A DNA stretch of 64,000 bases, from assembly GCA_036937835.1 (NCBI GenBank), contig CM072864.1, positions 22,900,501 to 22,964,500 of the forward strand, written 5' to 3'. The translations under genes and the position numbers were made by a program. The stretch is from Pampus argenteus (Eukaryota; Chordata; Actinopteri; Scombriformes; Stromateidae). Below are positions 33,725 through 47,176 of this stretch, one piece after another (position 1 is the stretch's first letter; each line of letters starts with the position of its first letter). The notes below the pieces were generated by a model. The model saw only the letters and a program-made list of their open reading frames with translations, was not told the origin of the DNA and searched no databases.

Positions 33725-36304
33725 TCAACAAGTAACTGATTTCTAATGATTAGGACCAAAAAACTCACTTCTGAGAGCTTCCTGCAGCTTTTACTGTAAC
33801 ATTTGTAAAAATAGCTTTCTCTCAGGCCAAAACTGACAACTACAGTTTTTCTCAAACAAGGAGCAATATTTTCAATCAAAACCATGTTTGCCATCAACAA
33901 GTAACTGATTTTGAATGATTAGGACCAAAAAACTCACTTCTGAGAGCTTCCTGCAGCTTTTACTGTAACATTTGTTAAAAAATAGCTTTCTCTGGGCAAG
34001 AGAAGGCCAACACTGACAACCACAGTTTTTCTTAAACAAGGAGCAATATTTTCAATCAAAACCATGTTTGCCATCAACAAGTAACTGATTTCTAATGATT
34101 AGGACCAAAAAACTCACTTCTGAGAGCTTCCTGCAGCTTTTACTGTAACATTTGTAAAAATAGCTTTCTCTCAGGCCAAAACTGACAACTACAGTTTTTC
34201 TTAAACAAGGAGCAATATTTTCAATCAAAACCATGTTTGCCATCAACAAGTAACTGATTTCTAATGATTAGGACCAAAAAACTCACTTCTGAGAGCTTCC
34301 TGCAGCTTTTACTGTAACATTTGTGAAAATAGCTTTCTCTCAGGCCAAAACTGACAACTACAGTTTTTCTCAAACAAGGAGCAATATTTTCAATCAAAAC
34401 CATGTTTGCCATCAACAAGTAACTGATTTCTAATGATTAGGACCAAAAAACTCACTTCTGAGAGCTTCCTGCAGCTTTTACTGTAACATTTGTAAAAATA
34501 GCTTTCTCTCAGGCCAAAACTGACAACTACAGTTTTTCTCAAACAAGGAGCAATATTTTCAATCAAAACCATGTTTGCCATCAACAAGTAACTGATTTTG
34601 AATGATTAGGACCAAAAAACTCACTTCTGAGAGCTTCCTGCAGCTTTTACTGTAACATTTGTTAAAAAATAGCTTTCTCTGGGCAAGAGAAGGCCAACAC
34701 TGACAACCACAGTTTTTCTTAAACAAGGAGCAATATTTTCAATCAAAACCATGTTTGCCATCAACAAGTAACTGATTTCTAATGATTAGGACCAAAAAAC
34801 TCACTTCTGAGAGCTTCCTGCAGCTTTTACTGTAACATTTGTAAAAATAGCTTTCTCTCAGGCCAAAACTGACAACTACAGTTTTTCTTAAACAAGGAGC
34901 AATATTTTCAATCAAAACCATGTTTGCCATCAACAAGTAACTGATTTCTAATGATTAGGACCAAAAAACTCACTTCTGAGAGCTTCCTGCAGCTTTTACT
35001 GTAACATTTGTAAAAATAGCTTTCTCTCAGGCCAAAACTGACAACTACAGTTTTTCTCAAACAAGGAGCAATATTTTCAATCAAAACCATGTTTGCCATC
35101 AACAAGTAACTGATTTTGAATGATTAGGACCAAAAAACTCACTTCTGAGAGCTTCCTGCAGCTTTTACTGTAACATTTGTTAAAAAATAGCTTTCTCTGG
35201 GCAAGAGAAGGCCAACACTGACAACCACAGTTTTTCTTAAACAAGGAGCAATATTTTCAATCAAAACCATGTTTGCCATCAACAAGTAACTGATTTCTAA
35301 TGATTAGGACCAAAAAACTCACTTCTGAGAGCTTCCTGCAGCTTTTACTGTAACATTTGTAAAAATAGCTTTCTCTCAGGCCAAAACTGACAACTACAGT
35401 TTTTCTTAAACAAGGAGCAATATTTTCAATCAAAACCATGTTTGCCATCAACAAGTAACTGATTTCTAATGATTAGGACCAAAAAACTCACTTCTGAGAG
35501 CTTCCTGCAGCTTTTACTGTAACATTTGTAAAAATAGCTTTCTCTCAGGCCAAAACTGACAACTACAGTTTTTCTTAAACAAGGAGCAATATTTTCAATC
35601 AAAACCATGTTTGCCATCAACAAGTAACTGATTTCTAATGATTAGGACCAAAAAACTCACTTCTGAGAGCTTCCTGCAGCTTTTACTGTAACATTTGCAA
35701 AAATAGCTTTCTCTCAGGCCAAAACTGACAACTACAGTTTTTCTTAAACAAGGAGCAATATTTTCAATCAAAACCTCTGTGTGCCATCAACAAGTAACTG
35801 ATTTCTAATGATTAGGACCACAAAACTCACTTCTGAGAGCTTCCTGCAGCTTTTACTGTAACATTTGTTAAAAAATTGCTTTCTCTGGGCAAGAGAAGGC
35901 CAACACTGACAACTACAGTTTTTCTTAAACAAGGAGCAATATTTTCAATCAAAACCATGTTTGCCATCAACAAGTAACTGATTTCTAATGGTTAGGACCA
36001 AAAAACTCACTTCTGAGAGCTTCCTGCAGCTTTTACTGTAACATTTGTAAAAATAGCTTTCTCTCAGGCCAAAACTGACAACTACAGTTTTTCTTAAACA
36101 AGGAGCAATATTTTCAATCAAAACCATGTTTGCCATCAACAAGTAACTGATTTCTAATGATTAGGACCAAAAAACTCACTTCTGAGAGCTTCCTGCAGCT
36201 TTTACTGTAACATTTGTAAAAATAGCTTTCTCTCAGGCCAAAACTGACAACTACAGTTTTTCTTAAACAAGGAGCAATATTTTCAATCAAAACCATGTGT
36301 GCCA
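33725..36304. repeat. Distal beta segment, joins second alpha
   Basis: The order is B, E, B, G, B, E, B, B (TCTCAAAC), E, B, B, 170-bp (TTTGCAAAAATAG, CCTCTGTGTGCC), A (CCACAAAAC), B (AATGGTTAGG), B. It matches 22494-23698 at offset 11231, then 23699-24555 at offset 11749. The difference of 518 bp is an added trimer (180+169+169). The segment ends at 36304, where the alpha copy begins. Confidence 0.85.
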
Positions 36305-39300
36305 TCAACAAGTAACTGATTTCTAATGATTAGGACCAAAAAACTCACTTCTGAGAGCTTCCTGCAGCTTTTACTGTAACATTTGTTAAAAAATTGCTTT
36401 ATCTGGGCAAGAGAAGGCCAACACTGACAACTACAGTTTTTCTTAAACAAGGAGCAATATTTTCAATCAAAACCATGTTTGCCATCAACAAGTAACTGAT
36501 TTCTAATGATTAGGACCAAAAAACTCACTTCTGAGAGCTTCCTGCAGCTTTTACTGTAACATTAGTAAAAATAGCTTTCTCTCAGGCCAAAACTGACAAC
36601 TACAATTTTTCTTAAACAAGGAGCAATATTTTCAATCAAAACCATGTGTGCCATCAACAAGTAACTGATTTCTAATGATTAGGACCAAAAAACTCACTTC
36701 TGAGAGCTTCCTGCAGCTTTTACTGTAACATTTGTAAAAATAGCTTTCTCTCAGGCCAAAACTGACAACTACAGTTTTTCTTAAACAAGGAGCAATATTT
36801 TCAATCAAAACCATGTGTGCCATCAACAAGTAACTGATTTCTAATGATTAGGACCAAAAAACTCACTTCTGAGAGCTTCCTGCAGCTTTTACTGTAACAT
36901 TTGTTAAAAAATTGCTTTCTCTGGGCAAGAGAAGGCCAACACTGACAACTACAGTTTTTCTTAAACAAGGAGCAATATTTTCAATCAAAACCATGTTTGC
37001 CATTAACAAGTAACTGATTTCTAATGATTAGGACCAAAAAACTCACTTCTGAGAGCTTCCTGCAGCTTTTACTGTAACATTTGTAAAAAATAGCTTTCTC
37101 TCAGGCCAAAACTGACAACTACAGTTTTTCTTAAACAAGGAGCAATATTTTCAATCAAAACCATGTTTGCCATCAACAAGTAACTGATTTCTAATGATTA
37201 GGAGCAAAAAACTCACTTCTGAGAGCTTCCTGCAGCTTTTACTGTAACATTTGTAAAAATAGCTTTCTCTCAGGCCAAAACTGACAACTACAGTTTTTCT
37301 TAAACAAGGAGCAATATTTTCAATCAAAACCATGTGTGCCATCAACAAGTAACTGATTTCTAATGATTAGGACCAAAAAACTCACTTCTGAGAGCTTCCT
37401 GCAGCTTTTACTGTAACATTTGTTAAAAAATTGCTTTCTCTGGGCAAGAGAAGGCCAACACTGACAACTACAGTTTTTCTTAAACAGGGAGCAATATTTT
37501 CAATCAAAACCATGTTTGCCATCAACAAGTAACTGATTTCTAATGATTAGGACCAAAAAACTCACTTCTGAGAGCTTCCTGCAGCTTTTACTGTAACATT
37601 TGTAAAAATAGCTTTGTCTGGGCGAGAGAAGGCCAAAACTGACAACTACAGTTTTTCTTAAACAAGGAGCAATATTTTCAATCAAAACCATGTTTGCCAT
37701 CAACAAGTAACTGATTTCTAATGATTAGGACCAAAAAACTCACTTCTGAGAGCTTCCTGCAGCTTTTACTGTAACATTTGTAAAAATAGCTTTCTCTCAG
37801 GCCAAAACTGACAACTACAGTTTTTCTTAAACAAGGAGCAATATTTTCAATCAAAACCATGTTTGCCATCAACAAGTAACTGATTTCTAATGATTAGGAC
37901 CAAAAAACTCACTTCTGAGAGCTTCCTGCAGCTTTTACTGTAACATTTGTAAAAAATAGCTTTCTCTCAGGCCAAAACTGACAACTACAGTTTTTCTTAA
38001 ACAAGGAGCAATATTTTCAATCAAAACCATGTGTGCCATCAACAAGTAACTGATTTCTAATGATTAGGACCATAAAACTCACTTCTGAGAGCTTCCTGCA
38101 GCTTTTACTGTAACATTTGTTAAAAAATTGCTTTCTCTGGGCAAGAGAAGGCCAACACTGACAACTACAGTTTTTCTTAAACAGGGAGCAATATTTTCAA
38201 TCAAAACCATGTTTGCCATCAACAAGTAACTGATTTCTAATGATTAGGACCAAAAAACTCACTTCTGAGAGCTTCCTGCAGCTTTTACTGTAACATTTGT
38301 AAAAATAGCTTTCTCTCAGGCCAAAACTGACAACTACAGTTTTTCTTAAACAAGGAGCAATATTTTCAATCAAAACCATGTTTGCCATCAACAAGTAACT
38401 GATTTCTAATGATTAGGACCAAAAAACTCACTTCTGAGAGCTTCCTGCAGCTTTTACTGTAACATTTGTAAAAATAGCTTTCTCTCAGGCCAAAACTGAC
38501 AACTACAGTTTTTCTTAAACAAGGAGCAATATTTTCAATCAAAACCATGTGTGCCATCAACAAGTAACTGATTTCTAATGATTAGGACCATAAAACTCAC
38601 TTCTGAGAGCTTCCTGCAGCTTTTACTGTAACATTTGTTAAAAAATTGCTTTCTCTGGGCAAGAGAAGGCCAACACTGACAACTACAGTTTTTCTTAAAC
38701 AGGGAGCAATATTTTCAATCAAAACCATGTTTGCCATCAACAAGTAACTGATTTCTAATGATTAGGACCAAAAAACTCACTTCTGAGAGCTTCCTGCAGC
38801 TTTTACTGTAACATTTGTAAAAAATAGCTTTCTCTCAGGCCAAAACTGACAACTACAGTTTTTCTTAAACAAGGAGCAATATTTTCAATCAAAACCATGT
38901 GTGCCATCAACAAGTAACTGAATTCTAATGATTAGGACCAAAAAACTCACTTCTGAGAGCTTCCTGCAGCTTTTACTGTAACATTTGTAAAAATAGCTTT
39001 GTCTGGGCGAGAGAAGGCCAAAACTGACAACTACAGTTTTTCTTAAACAAGGAGCAATATTTTCAATCAAAACCATGTTTGCCATCAACAAGTAACTGAT
39101 TTCTAATGATTAGGACCAAAAAACTCACTTCTGAGAGCTTCCTGCAGCTTTTACTGTAACATTTGTAAAAATAGCTTTCTCTCAGGCCAAAACTGACAAC
39201 TACAGTTTTTCTTAAACAAGGAGCAATATTTTCAATCAAAACCATGTTTGCCATCAACAAGTAACTGATTTCTAATGATTAGGACCAAAAAACTCACTTC

Positions 39301-41662
39301 TGAGAGCTTCCTGCAGCTTTTACTGTAACATTTGTGAAAATAGCTTTCTCTCAGGCCAAAACTGACAACTACAGTTTTTCTCAAACAAGGAGCAATATTT
39401 TCAATCAAAACCATGTTTGCCATCAACAAGTAACTGATTTCTAATGATTAGGACCAAAAAACTCACTTCTGAGAGCTTCCTGCAGCTTTTACTGTAACAT
39501 TTGTAAAAATTGCTTTCTCTGAGGCCAAAACTGACAACTACAGTTTTTCTTAAACAAGGAGCAATATTTTCAATCAAAACCATGTTTGGCATCAACAAGT
39601 AACTGATTTCTAATGATTAGGACCAAAAAACTCACTTCTGAGAGCTTCCTGCAGCTTTTACTGTAACATTTGTAAAAATAGCTTTCTCTCAGGCCAAAAC
39701 TGACAACTACAGTTTTTCTTAAACAAGGAGCAATATTTTCAATCAAAACCATGTGTGCCATCAACAAGTAACTGATTTCTAATGATTAGGACCATAAAAC
39801 TCACTTCTGAGAGCTTCCTGCAGCTTTTACTGTAACATTTGTTAAAAAATTGCTTTCTCTGGGCAAGAGAAGGCCAACACTGACAACTACAGTTTTTCTT
39901 AAACAGGGAGCAATATTTTCAATCAAAACCATGTTTGCCATCAACAAGTAACTGATTTCTAATGATTAGGACCAAAAAACTCACTTCTGAGAGCTTCCTG
40001 CAGCTTTTACTGTAACATTTGTAAAAATAGCTTTCTCTCAGGCCAAAACTGACAACTACAGTTTTTCTTAAACAAGGAGCAATATTTTCAATCAAAACCA
40101 TGTTTGCCATCAACAAGTAACTGATTTCTAATGATTAGGACCAAAAAACTCACTTCTGAGAGCTTCCTGCAGCTTTTACTGTAACATTTGTAAAAATAGC
40201 TTTCTCTCAGGCCAAAACTGACAACTACAGTTTTTCTTAAACAAGGAGCAATATTTTCAATCAAAACCATGTGTGCCATCAACAAGTAACTGATTTCTAA
40301 TGATTAGGACCATAAAACTCACTTCTGAGAGCTTCCTGCAGCTTTTACTGTAACATTTGTTAAAAAATTGCTTTCTCTGGGCAAGAGAAGGCCAACACTG
40401 ACAACTACAGTTTTTCTTAAACAGGGAGCAATATTTTCAATCAAAACCATGTTTGCCATCAACAAGTAACTGATTTCTAATGATTAGGACCAAAAAACTC
40501 ACTTCTGAGAGCTTCCTGCAGCTTTTACTGTAACATTTGTAAAAATAGCTTTCTCTCAGGCCAAAACTGACAACTACAGTTTTTCTTAAACAAGGAGCAA
40601 TATTTTCAATCAAAACCATGTGTGCCATCAACAAGTAACTGATTTCTAATGATTAGGACCAAAAAACTCACTTCTGAGAGCTTCCTGCAGCTTTTACTGT
40701 AACATTTGTTAAAAAATTGCTTTCTCTGGGCAAGAGAAGGCCAACACTGACAACTACAGTTTTTCTTAAACAGGGAGCAATATTTTCAATCAAAACCATG
40801 TTTGCCATCAACAAGTAACTGATTTCTAATGATTAGGACCAAAAAACTCACTTCTGAGAGCTTCCTGCAGCTTTTACTGTAACATTTGTAAAAATAGCTT
40901 TGTCTGGGCGAGAGAAGGCCAAAACTGACAACTACAGTTTTTCTTAAACAAGGAGCAATATTTTCAATCAAAACCATGTTTGCCATCAACAAGTAACTGA
41001 TTTCTAATGATTAGGACCAAAAAACTCACTTCTGAGAGCTTCCTGCAGCTTTTACTGTAACATTTGTAAAAATAGCTTTCTCTCAGGCCAAAACTGACAA
41101 CTACAGTTTTTCTTAAACAAGGAGCAATATTTTCAATCAAAACCATGTTTGCCATCAACAAGTAACTGATTTCTAATGATTAGGACCAAAAAACTCACTT
41201 CTGAGAGCTTCCTGCAGCTTTTACTGTAACATTTGTAAAAAATAGCTTTCTCTCAGGCCAAAACTGACAACTACAGTTTTTCTTAAACAAGGAGCAATAT
41301 TTTCAATCAAAACCATGTGTGCCATCAACAAGTAACTGATTTCTAATGATTAGGACCATAAAACTCACTTCTGAGAGCTTCCTGCAGCTTTTACTGTAAC
41401 ATTAGTAAAAATAGCTTTCTCTCAGGCCAAAACTGACAACTACAGTTTTTCTTAAACAAGGAGCAATATTTTCAATCAAAACCATGTTTGCCATCAACAA
41501 GTAACTGATTTCTAATGATTAGGACCAAAAAACTCACTTATGAGAGCTTCCTGCAGCTTTTACTGTAACATTTGTAAAAATTGCTTTCTCTGGGGCCAAA
41601 ACTGACAACTACAGTTTTTCTTAAACAAGGAGCAATATTTTCAATCAAAACCATGTTTGCCA
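36305..41662. repeat. Segment alpha, copy 2
   Basis: This repeats 1-5527 in order, with markers CTTTATCTGGG (36398 region), TTAACAAG (37003), GAATTC (38920-38925), TTTGGCATC (39587 region) and ACTTATGAGAG. Relative to copy 1 it lacks one 169-bp unit near 37003: copy 1 has J (TTAACAAG start) followed by a 170-bp unit, whereas here one 170-bp unit begins TTAACAAG. Its second unit is class J (CATTAG), while copy 1 has CATTTG. Confidence 0.9.
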
Positions 41663-44419
41663 TCAACAAGTAACTGATTTCTAATGATTAGGAGCAAAAA
41701 ACTCACTTCTGAGAGCTTCCTGCAGCTTTTACTGTAACATTTGTAAAAATAGCTTTCTCTCAGGCCAAAACTGACAACTACAGTTTTTCTTAAACAAGGA
41801 GCAATATTTTCAATCAAAACCATGTGTGCCATCAACAAGTAACTGATTTCTAATGATTAGGACCAAAAAACTCACTTCTGAGAGCTTCCTGCAGCTTTTA
41901 CTGTAACATTTGTTAAAAAATTGCTTTCTCTGGGCAAGAGAAGGCCAACACTGACAACTACAGTTTTTCTTAAACAGGGAGCAATATTTTCAATCAAAAC
42001 CATGTTTGCCATCAACAAGTAACTGATTTCTAATGATTAGGACCAAAAAACTCACTTCTGAGAGCTTCCTGCAGCTTTTACTGTAACATTTGTAAAAATA
42101 GCTTTGTCTGGGCGAGAGAAGGCCAAAACTGACAACTACAGTTTTTCTTAAACAAGGAGCAATATTTTCAATCAAAACCATGTTTGCCATCAACAAGTAA
42201 CTGATTTCTAATGATTAGGACCAAAAAACTCACTTCTGAGAGCTTCCTGCAGCTTTTACTGTAACATTTGTAAAAATAGCTTTCTCTCAGGCCAAAACTG
42301 ACAACTACAGTTTTTCTTAAACAAGGAGCAATATTTTCAATCAAAACCATGTTTGCCATCAACAAGTAACTGATTTCTAATGATTAGGACCAAAAAACTC
42401 ACTTCTGAGAGCTTCCTGCAGCTTTTACTGTAACATTTGTAAAAAATAGCTTTCTCTCAGGCCAAAACTGACAACTACAGTTTTTCTTAAACAAGGAGCA
42501 ATATTTTCAATCAAAACCATGTGTGCCATCAACAAGTAACTGATTTCTAATGATTAGGACCAAAAAACTCACTTATGAGAGCTTCCTGCAGCTTTTACTG
42601 TAACATTTGTAAAAATAGCTTTCTCTCAGGCCAAAACTGACAACTACAGTTTTTCTCAAACAAGGAGCAATATTTTCAATCAAAACCATGTTTGCCATCA
42701 ACAAGTAACTGATTTTGAATGATTAGGACAAAAAACTCACTTCTGAGAGCTTCCTGCAGCTTTTACTGTAACATTTGTTAAAAAATAGCTTTCTCTGGGC
42801 AAGAGAAGGCCAACACTGACAACTACAGTTTTTCTTAAACAAGGAGCAATGTTTTCAATCAAAACTATGTTTGCCATCAACAAGTAACTGATTTCTAATG
42901 ATTAGGACCAAAAAACTCACTTCTGAGAGCTTCCTGCAGCTTTTACTGTAACATTTGTAAAAATAGCTTTCTCTCAGGCCAAAACTGACAACTACAGTTC
43001 TTCTTAAACAAGGAGCAATATTTTCAATCAAAACCATGTGTGCCATCAACAAGTAACTGATTTCTAATGATTAGGACCAAAAAACTCACTTCTGAGAGCT
43101 TCCTGCAGCTTTTACTGTAACATTTGTTAAAAAATTGCTTTCTCTGGGCAAGAGAAGGCCAACACTGACAACTACAGTTTTTCTTAAACAAGGAGCAATA
43201 TTTTCAATCAAAACCATGTTTGCCATCAACAAGTAACTGATTTCTAATGATTAGGACCAAAAAACTCACTTCTGAGAGCTTCCTGCAGCTTTTACTGTAA
43301 CATTTGTAAAAATAGCTTTCTCTCAGGCCAAAACTGACAACTACAGTTCTTCTTAAACAAGGAGCAATATTTTCAATCAAAACCATGTGTGCCATCAACA
43401 AGTAACTGATTTCTAATGATTAGGACCAAAAAACTCACTTCTGAGAGCTTCCTGCAGCTTTTACTGTAACATTTGTTAAAAAATTGCTTTCTCTGGGCAA
43501 GAGAAGGCCAACACTGACAACTACAGTTTTTCTTAAACAAGGAGCAATATTTTCAATCAAAACCATGTTTGCCATCAACAAGTAACTGATTTCTAATGAT
43601 TAGGACCAAAAAACTCACTTCTGAGAGCTTCCTGCAGCTTTTACTGTAACATTTGTAAAAATAGCTTTCTCTCAGGCCAAAACTGACAACTACAGTTTTT
43701 CTTAAACAAGGAGCAATATTTTCAATCAAAACCATGTTTGCCATCAACAAGTAACTGATTTCTAATGATTAGGACCAAAAAACTCACTTCTGAGAGCTTC
43801 CTGCAGCTTTTACTGTAACATTTGTGAAAATAGCTTTCTCTCAGGCCAAAACTGACAACTACAGTTTTTCTCAAACAAGAAGCAATATTTTCAATCAAAA
43901 CCATGTTTGCCATCAACAAGTAACTGATTTCTAATGATTAGGACCAAAAAACTCACTTCTGAGAGCTTCCTGCAGCTTTTACTGTAACATTTGTAAAAAT
44001 AGCTTTCTCTCAGGCCAAAACTGACAACTACAGTTTTTCTTAAACAAGGAGCAATGTTTTCAATCAAAACTATGTTAGCCATCAACAAGTAACTGATTTC
44101 TAATGATTAGGACCATAAAACTCACTTCTGAGAGCTTCCTGCAGCTTTTACTGTAACATTAGTAAAAATAGCTTTCTCTCAGGCCAAAACTGACAACTAC
44201 AGTTTTTCTTAAACAAGGAGCAATATTTTCAATCAAAACCATGTTTGCCATCAACAAGTAACTGATTTCTAATGATTAGGACCAAAAAACTCACTTATGA
44301 GAGCTTCCTGCAGCTTTTACTGTAACATTTGTAAAAATTGCTTTCTCTGGGGCCAAAACTGACAACTACAGTTTTTCTTAAACAAGGAGCAATATTTTCA
44401 ATCAAAACCATGTTTGCCA
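41663..44419. repeat. Gamma HOR, copy 1 (2757 bp)
   Basis: The order is L, A (CAGGG), C, B, 170, a TATGAG variant of B with TCTCAAAC, E with a 1-bp deletion (GGACAAAAAACTC, 42698-42876, 179 bp), B (CAGTTCTTCTT), A, B (CAGTTCTTCTT), A, B, G (ACAAGAAGC), B (ends TGTTAGCC), J (CCATAAAAC), and a TGGGGCC unit. The register repeats at 44420. Confidence 0.87.
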
Positions 44420-47176
44420 TCAACAAGTAACTGATTTCTAATGATTAGGAGCAAAAAACTCACTTCTGAGAGCTTCCTGCAGCTTTTACTGTAACATTTG
44501 TAAAAATAGCTTTCTCTCAGGCCAAAACTGACAACTACAGTTTTTCTTAAACAAGGAGCAATATTTTCAATCAAAACCATGTGTGCCATCAACAAGTAAC
44601 TGATTTCTAATGATTAGGACCAAAAAACTCACTTCTGAGAGCTTCCTGCAGCTTTTACTGTAACATTTGTTAAAAAATTGCTTTCTCTGGGCAAGAGAAG
44701 GCCAACACTGACAACTACAGTTTTTCTTAAACAGGGAGCAATATTTTCAATCAAAACCATGTTTGCCATCAACAAGTAACTGATTTCTAATGATTAGGAC
44801 CAAAAAACTCACTTCTGAGAGCTTCCTGCAGCTTTTACTGTAACATTTGTAAAAATAGCTTTGTCTGGGCGAGAGAAGGCCAAAACTGACAACTACAGTT
44901 TTTCTTAAACAAGGAGCAATATTTTCAATCAAAACCATGTTTGCCATCAACAAGTAACTGATTTCTAATGATTAGGACCAAAAAACTCACTTCTGAGAGC
45001 TTCCTGCAGCTTTTACTGTAACATTTGTAAAAATAGCTTTCTCTCAGGCCAAAACTGACAACTACAGTTTTTCTTAAACAAGGAGCAATATTTTCAATCA
45101 AAACCATGTTTGCCATCAACAAGTAACTGATTTCTAATGATTAGGACCAAAAAACTCACTTCTGAGAGCTTCCTGCAGCTTTTACTGTAACATTTGTAAA
45201 AAATAGCTTTCTCTCAGGCCAAAACTGACAACTACAGTTTTTCTTAAACAAGGAGCAATATTTTCAATCAAAACCATGTGTGCCATCAACAAGTAACTGA
45301 TTTCTAATGATTAGGACCATAAAACTCACTTCTGAGAGCTTCCTGCAGCTTTTACTGTAACATTAGTAAAAATAGCTTTCTCTCAGGCCAAAACTGACAA
45401 CTACAGTTTTTCTTAAACAAGGAGCAATATTTTCAATCAAAACCATGTGTGCCATCAACAAGTAACTGATTTCTAATGATTAGGACCAAAAAACTCACTT
45501 ATGAGAGCTTCCTGCAGCTTTTACTGTAACATTTGTAAAAATAGCTTTCTCTCAGGCCAAAACTGACAACTACAGTTTTTCTCAAACAAGGAGCAATATT
45601 TTCAATCAAAACCATGTTTGCCATCAACAAGTAACTGATTTTGAATGATTAGGACAAAAAACTCACTTCTGAGAGCTTCCTGCAGCTTTTACTGTAACAT
45701 TTGTTAAAAAATAGCTTTCTCTGGGCAAGAGAAGGCCAACACTGACAACTACAGTTTTTCTTAAACAAGGAGCAATGTTTTCAATCAAAACTATGTTTGC
45801 CATCAACAAGTAACTGATTTCTAATGATTAGGACCAAAAAACTCACTTCTGAGAGCTTCCTGCAGCTTTTACTGTAACATTTGTAAAAATAGCTTTCTCT
45901 CAGGCCAAAACTGACAACTACAGTTCTTCTTAAACAAGGAGCAATATTTTCAATCAAAACCATGTGTGCCATCAACAAGTAACTGATTTCTAATGATTAG
46001 GACCAAAAAACTCACTTCTGAGAGCTTCCTGCAGCTTTTACTGTAACATTTGTTAAAAAATTGCTTTCTCTGGGCAAGAGAAGGCCAACACTGACAACTA
46101 CAGTTTTTCTTAAACAAGGAGCAATATTTTCAATCAAAACCATGTTTGCCATCAACAAGTAACTGATTTCTAATGATTAGGACCAAAAAACTCACTTCTG
46201 AGAGCTTCCTGCAGCTTTTACTGTAACATTTGTAAAAATAGCTTTCTCTCAGGCCAAAACTGACAACTACAGTTCTTCTTAAACAAGGAGCAATATTTTC
46301 AATCAAAACCATGTGTGCCATCAACAAGTAACTGATTTCTAATGATTAGGACCAAAAAACTCACTTCTGAGAGCTTCCTGCAGCTTTTACTGTAACATTT
46401 GTTAAAAAATTGCTTTCTCTGGGCAAGAGAAGGCCAACACTGACAACTACAGTTTTTCTTAAACAAGGAGCAATATTTTCAATCAAAACCATGTTTGCCA
46501 TCAACAAGTAACTGATTTCTAATGATTAGGACCAAAAAACTCACTTCTGAGAGCTTCCTGCAGCTTTTACTGTAACATTTGTAAAAATAGCTTTCTCTCA
46601 GGCCAAAACTGACAACTACAGTTTTTCTTAAACAAGGAGCAATATTTTCAATCAAAACCATGTTTGCCATCAACAAGTAACTGATTTCTAATGATTAGGA
46701 CCAAAAAACTCACTTCTGAGAGCTTCCTGCAGCTTTTACTGTAACATTTGTGAAAATAGCTTTCTCTCAGGCCAAAACTGACAACTACAGTTTTTCTCAA
46801 ACAAGAAGCAATATTTTCAATCAAAACCATGTTTGCCATCAACAAGTAACTGATTTCTAATGATTAGGACCAAAAAACTCACTTCTGAGAGCTTCCTGCA
46901 GCTTTTACTGTAACATTTGTAAAAATAGCTTTCTCTCAGGCCAAAACTGACAACTACAGTTTTTCTTAAACAAGGAGCAATGTTTTCAATCAAAACTATG
47001 TTAGCCATCAACAAGTAACTGATTTCTAATGATTAGGACCAAAAAACTCACTTCTGAGAGCTTCCTGCAGCTTTTACTGTAACATTTGTAAAAATAGCTT
47101 TCTCTCAGGCCAAAACTGACAACTACAGTTTTTCTTAAACAAGGAGCAATATTTTCAATCAAAACCATGTGTGCCA
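44420..47176. repeat. Gamma HOR, copy 2
   Basis: This matches 41663 onward at offset 2757 to about 45.1 kb, then at 2926 from 45803, because of one extra 169-bp class J unit (CCATAAAAC/CATTAG, about 45286-45454). The same 1-bp deletion E unit (45624-45802), CAGTTCTTCTT units and ACAAGAAGC unit are present. After the TGTTAGCC unit (46839-47007) it continues into a class B and then the 1036-bp pair instead of J. Confidence 0.86.
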
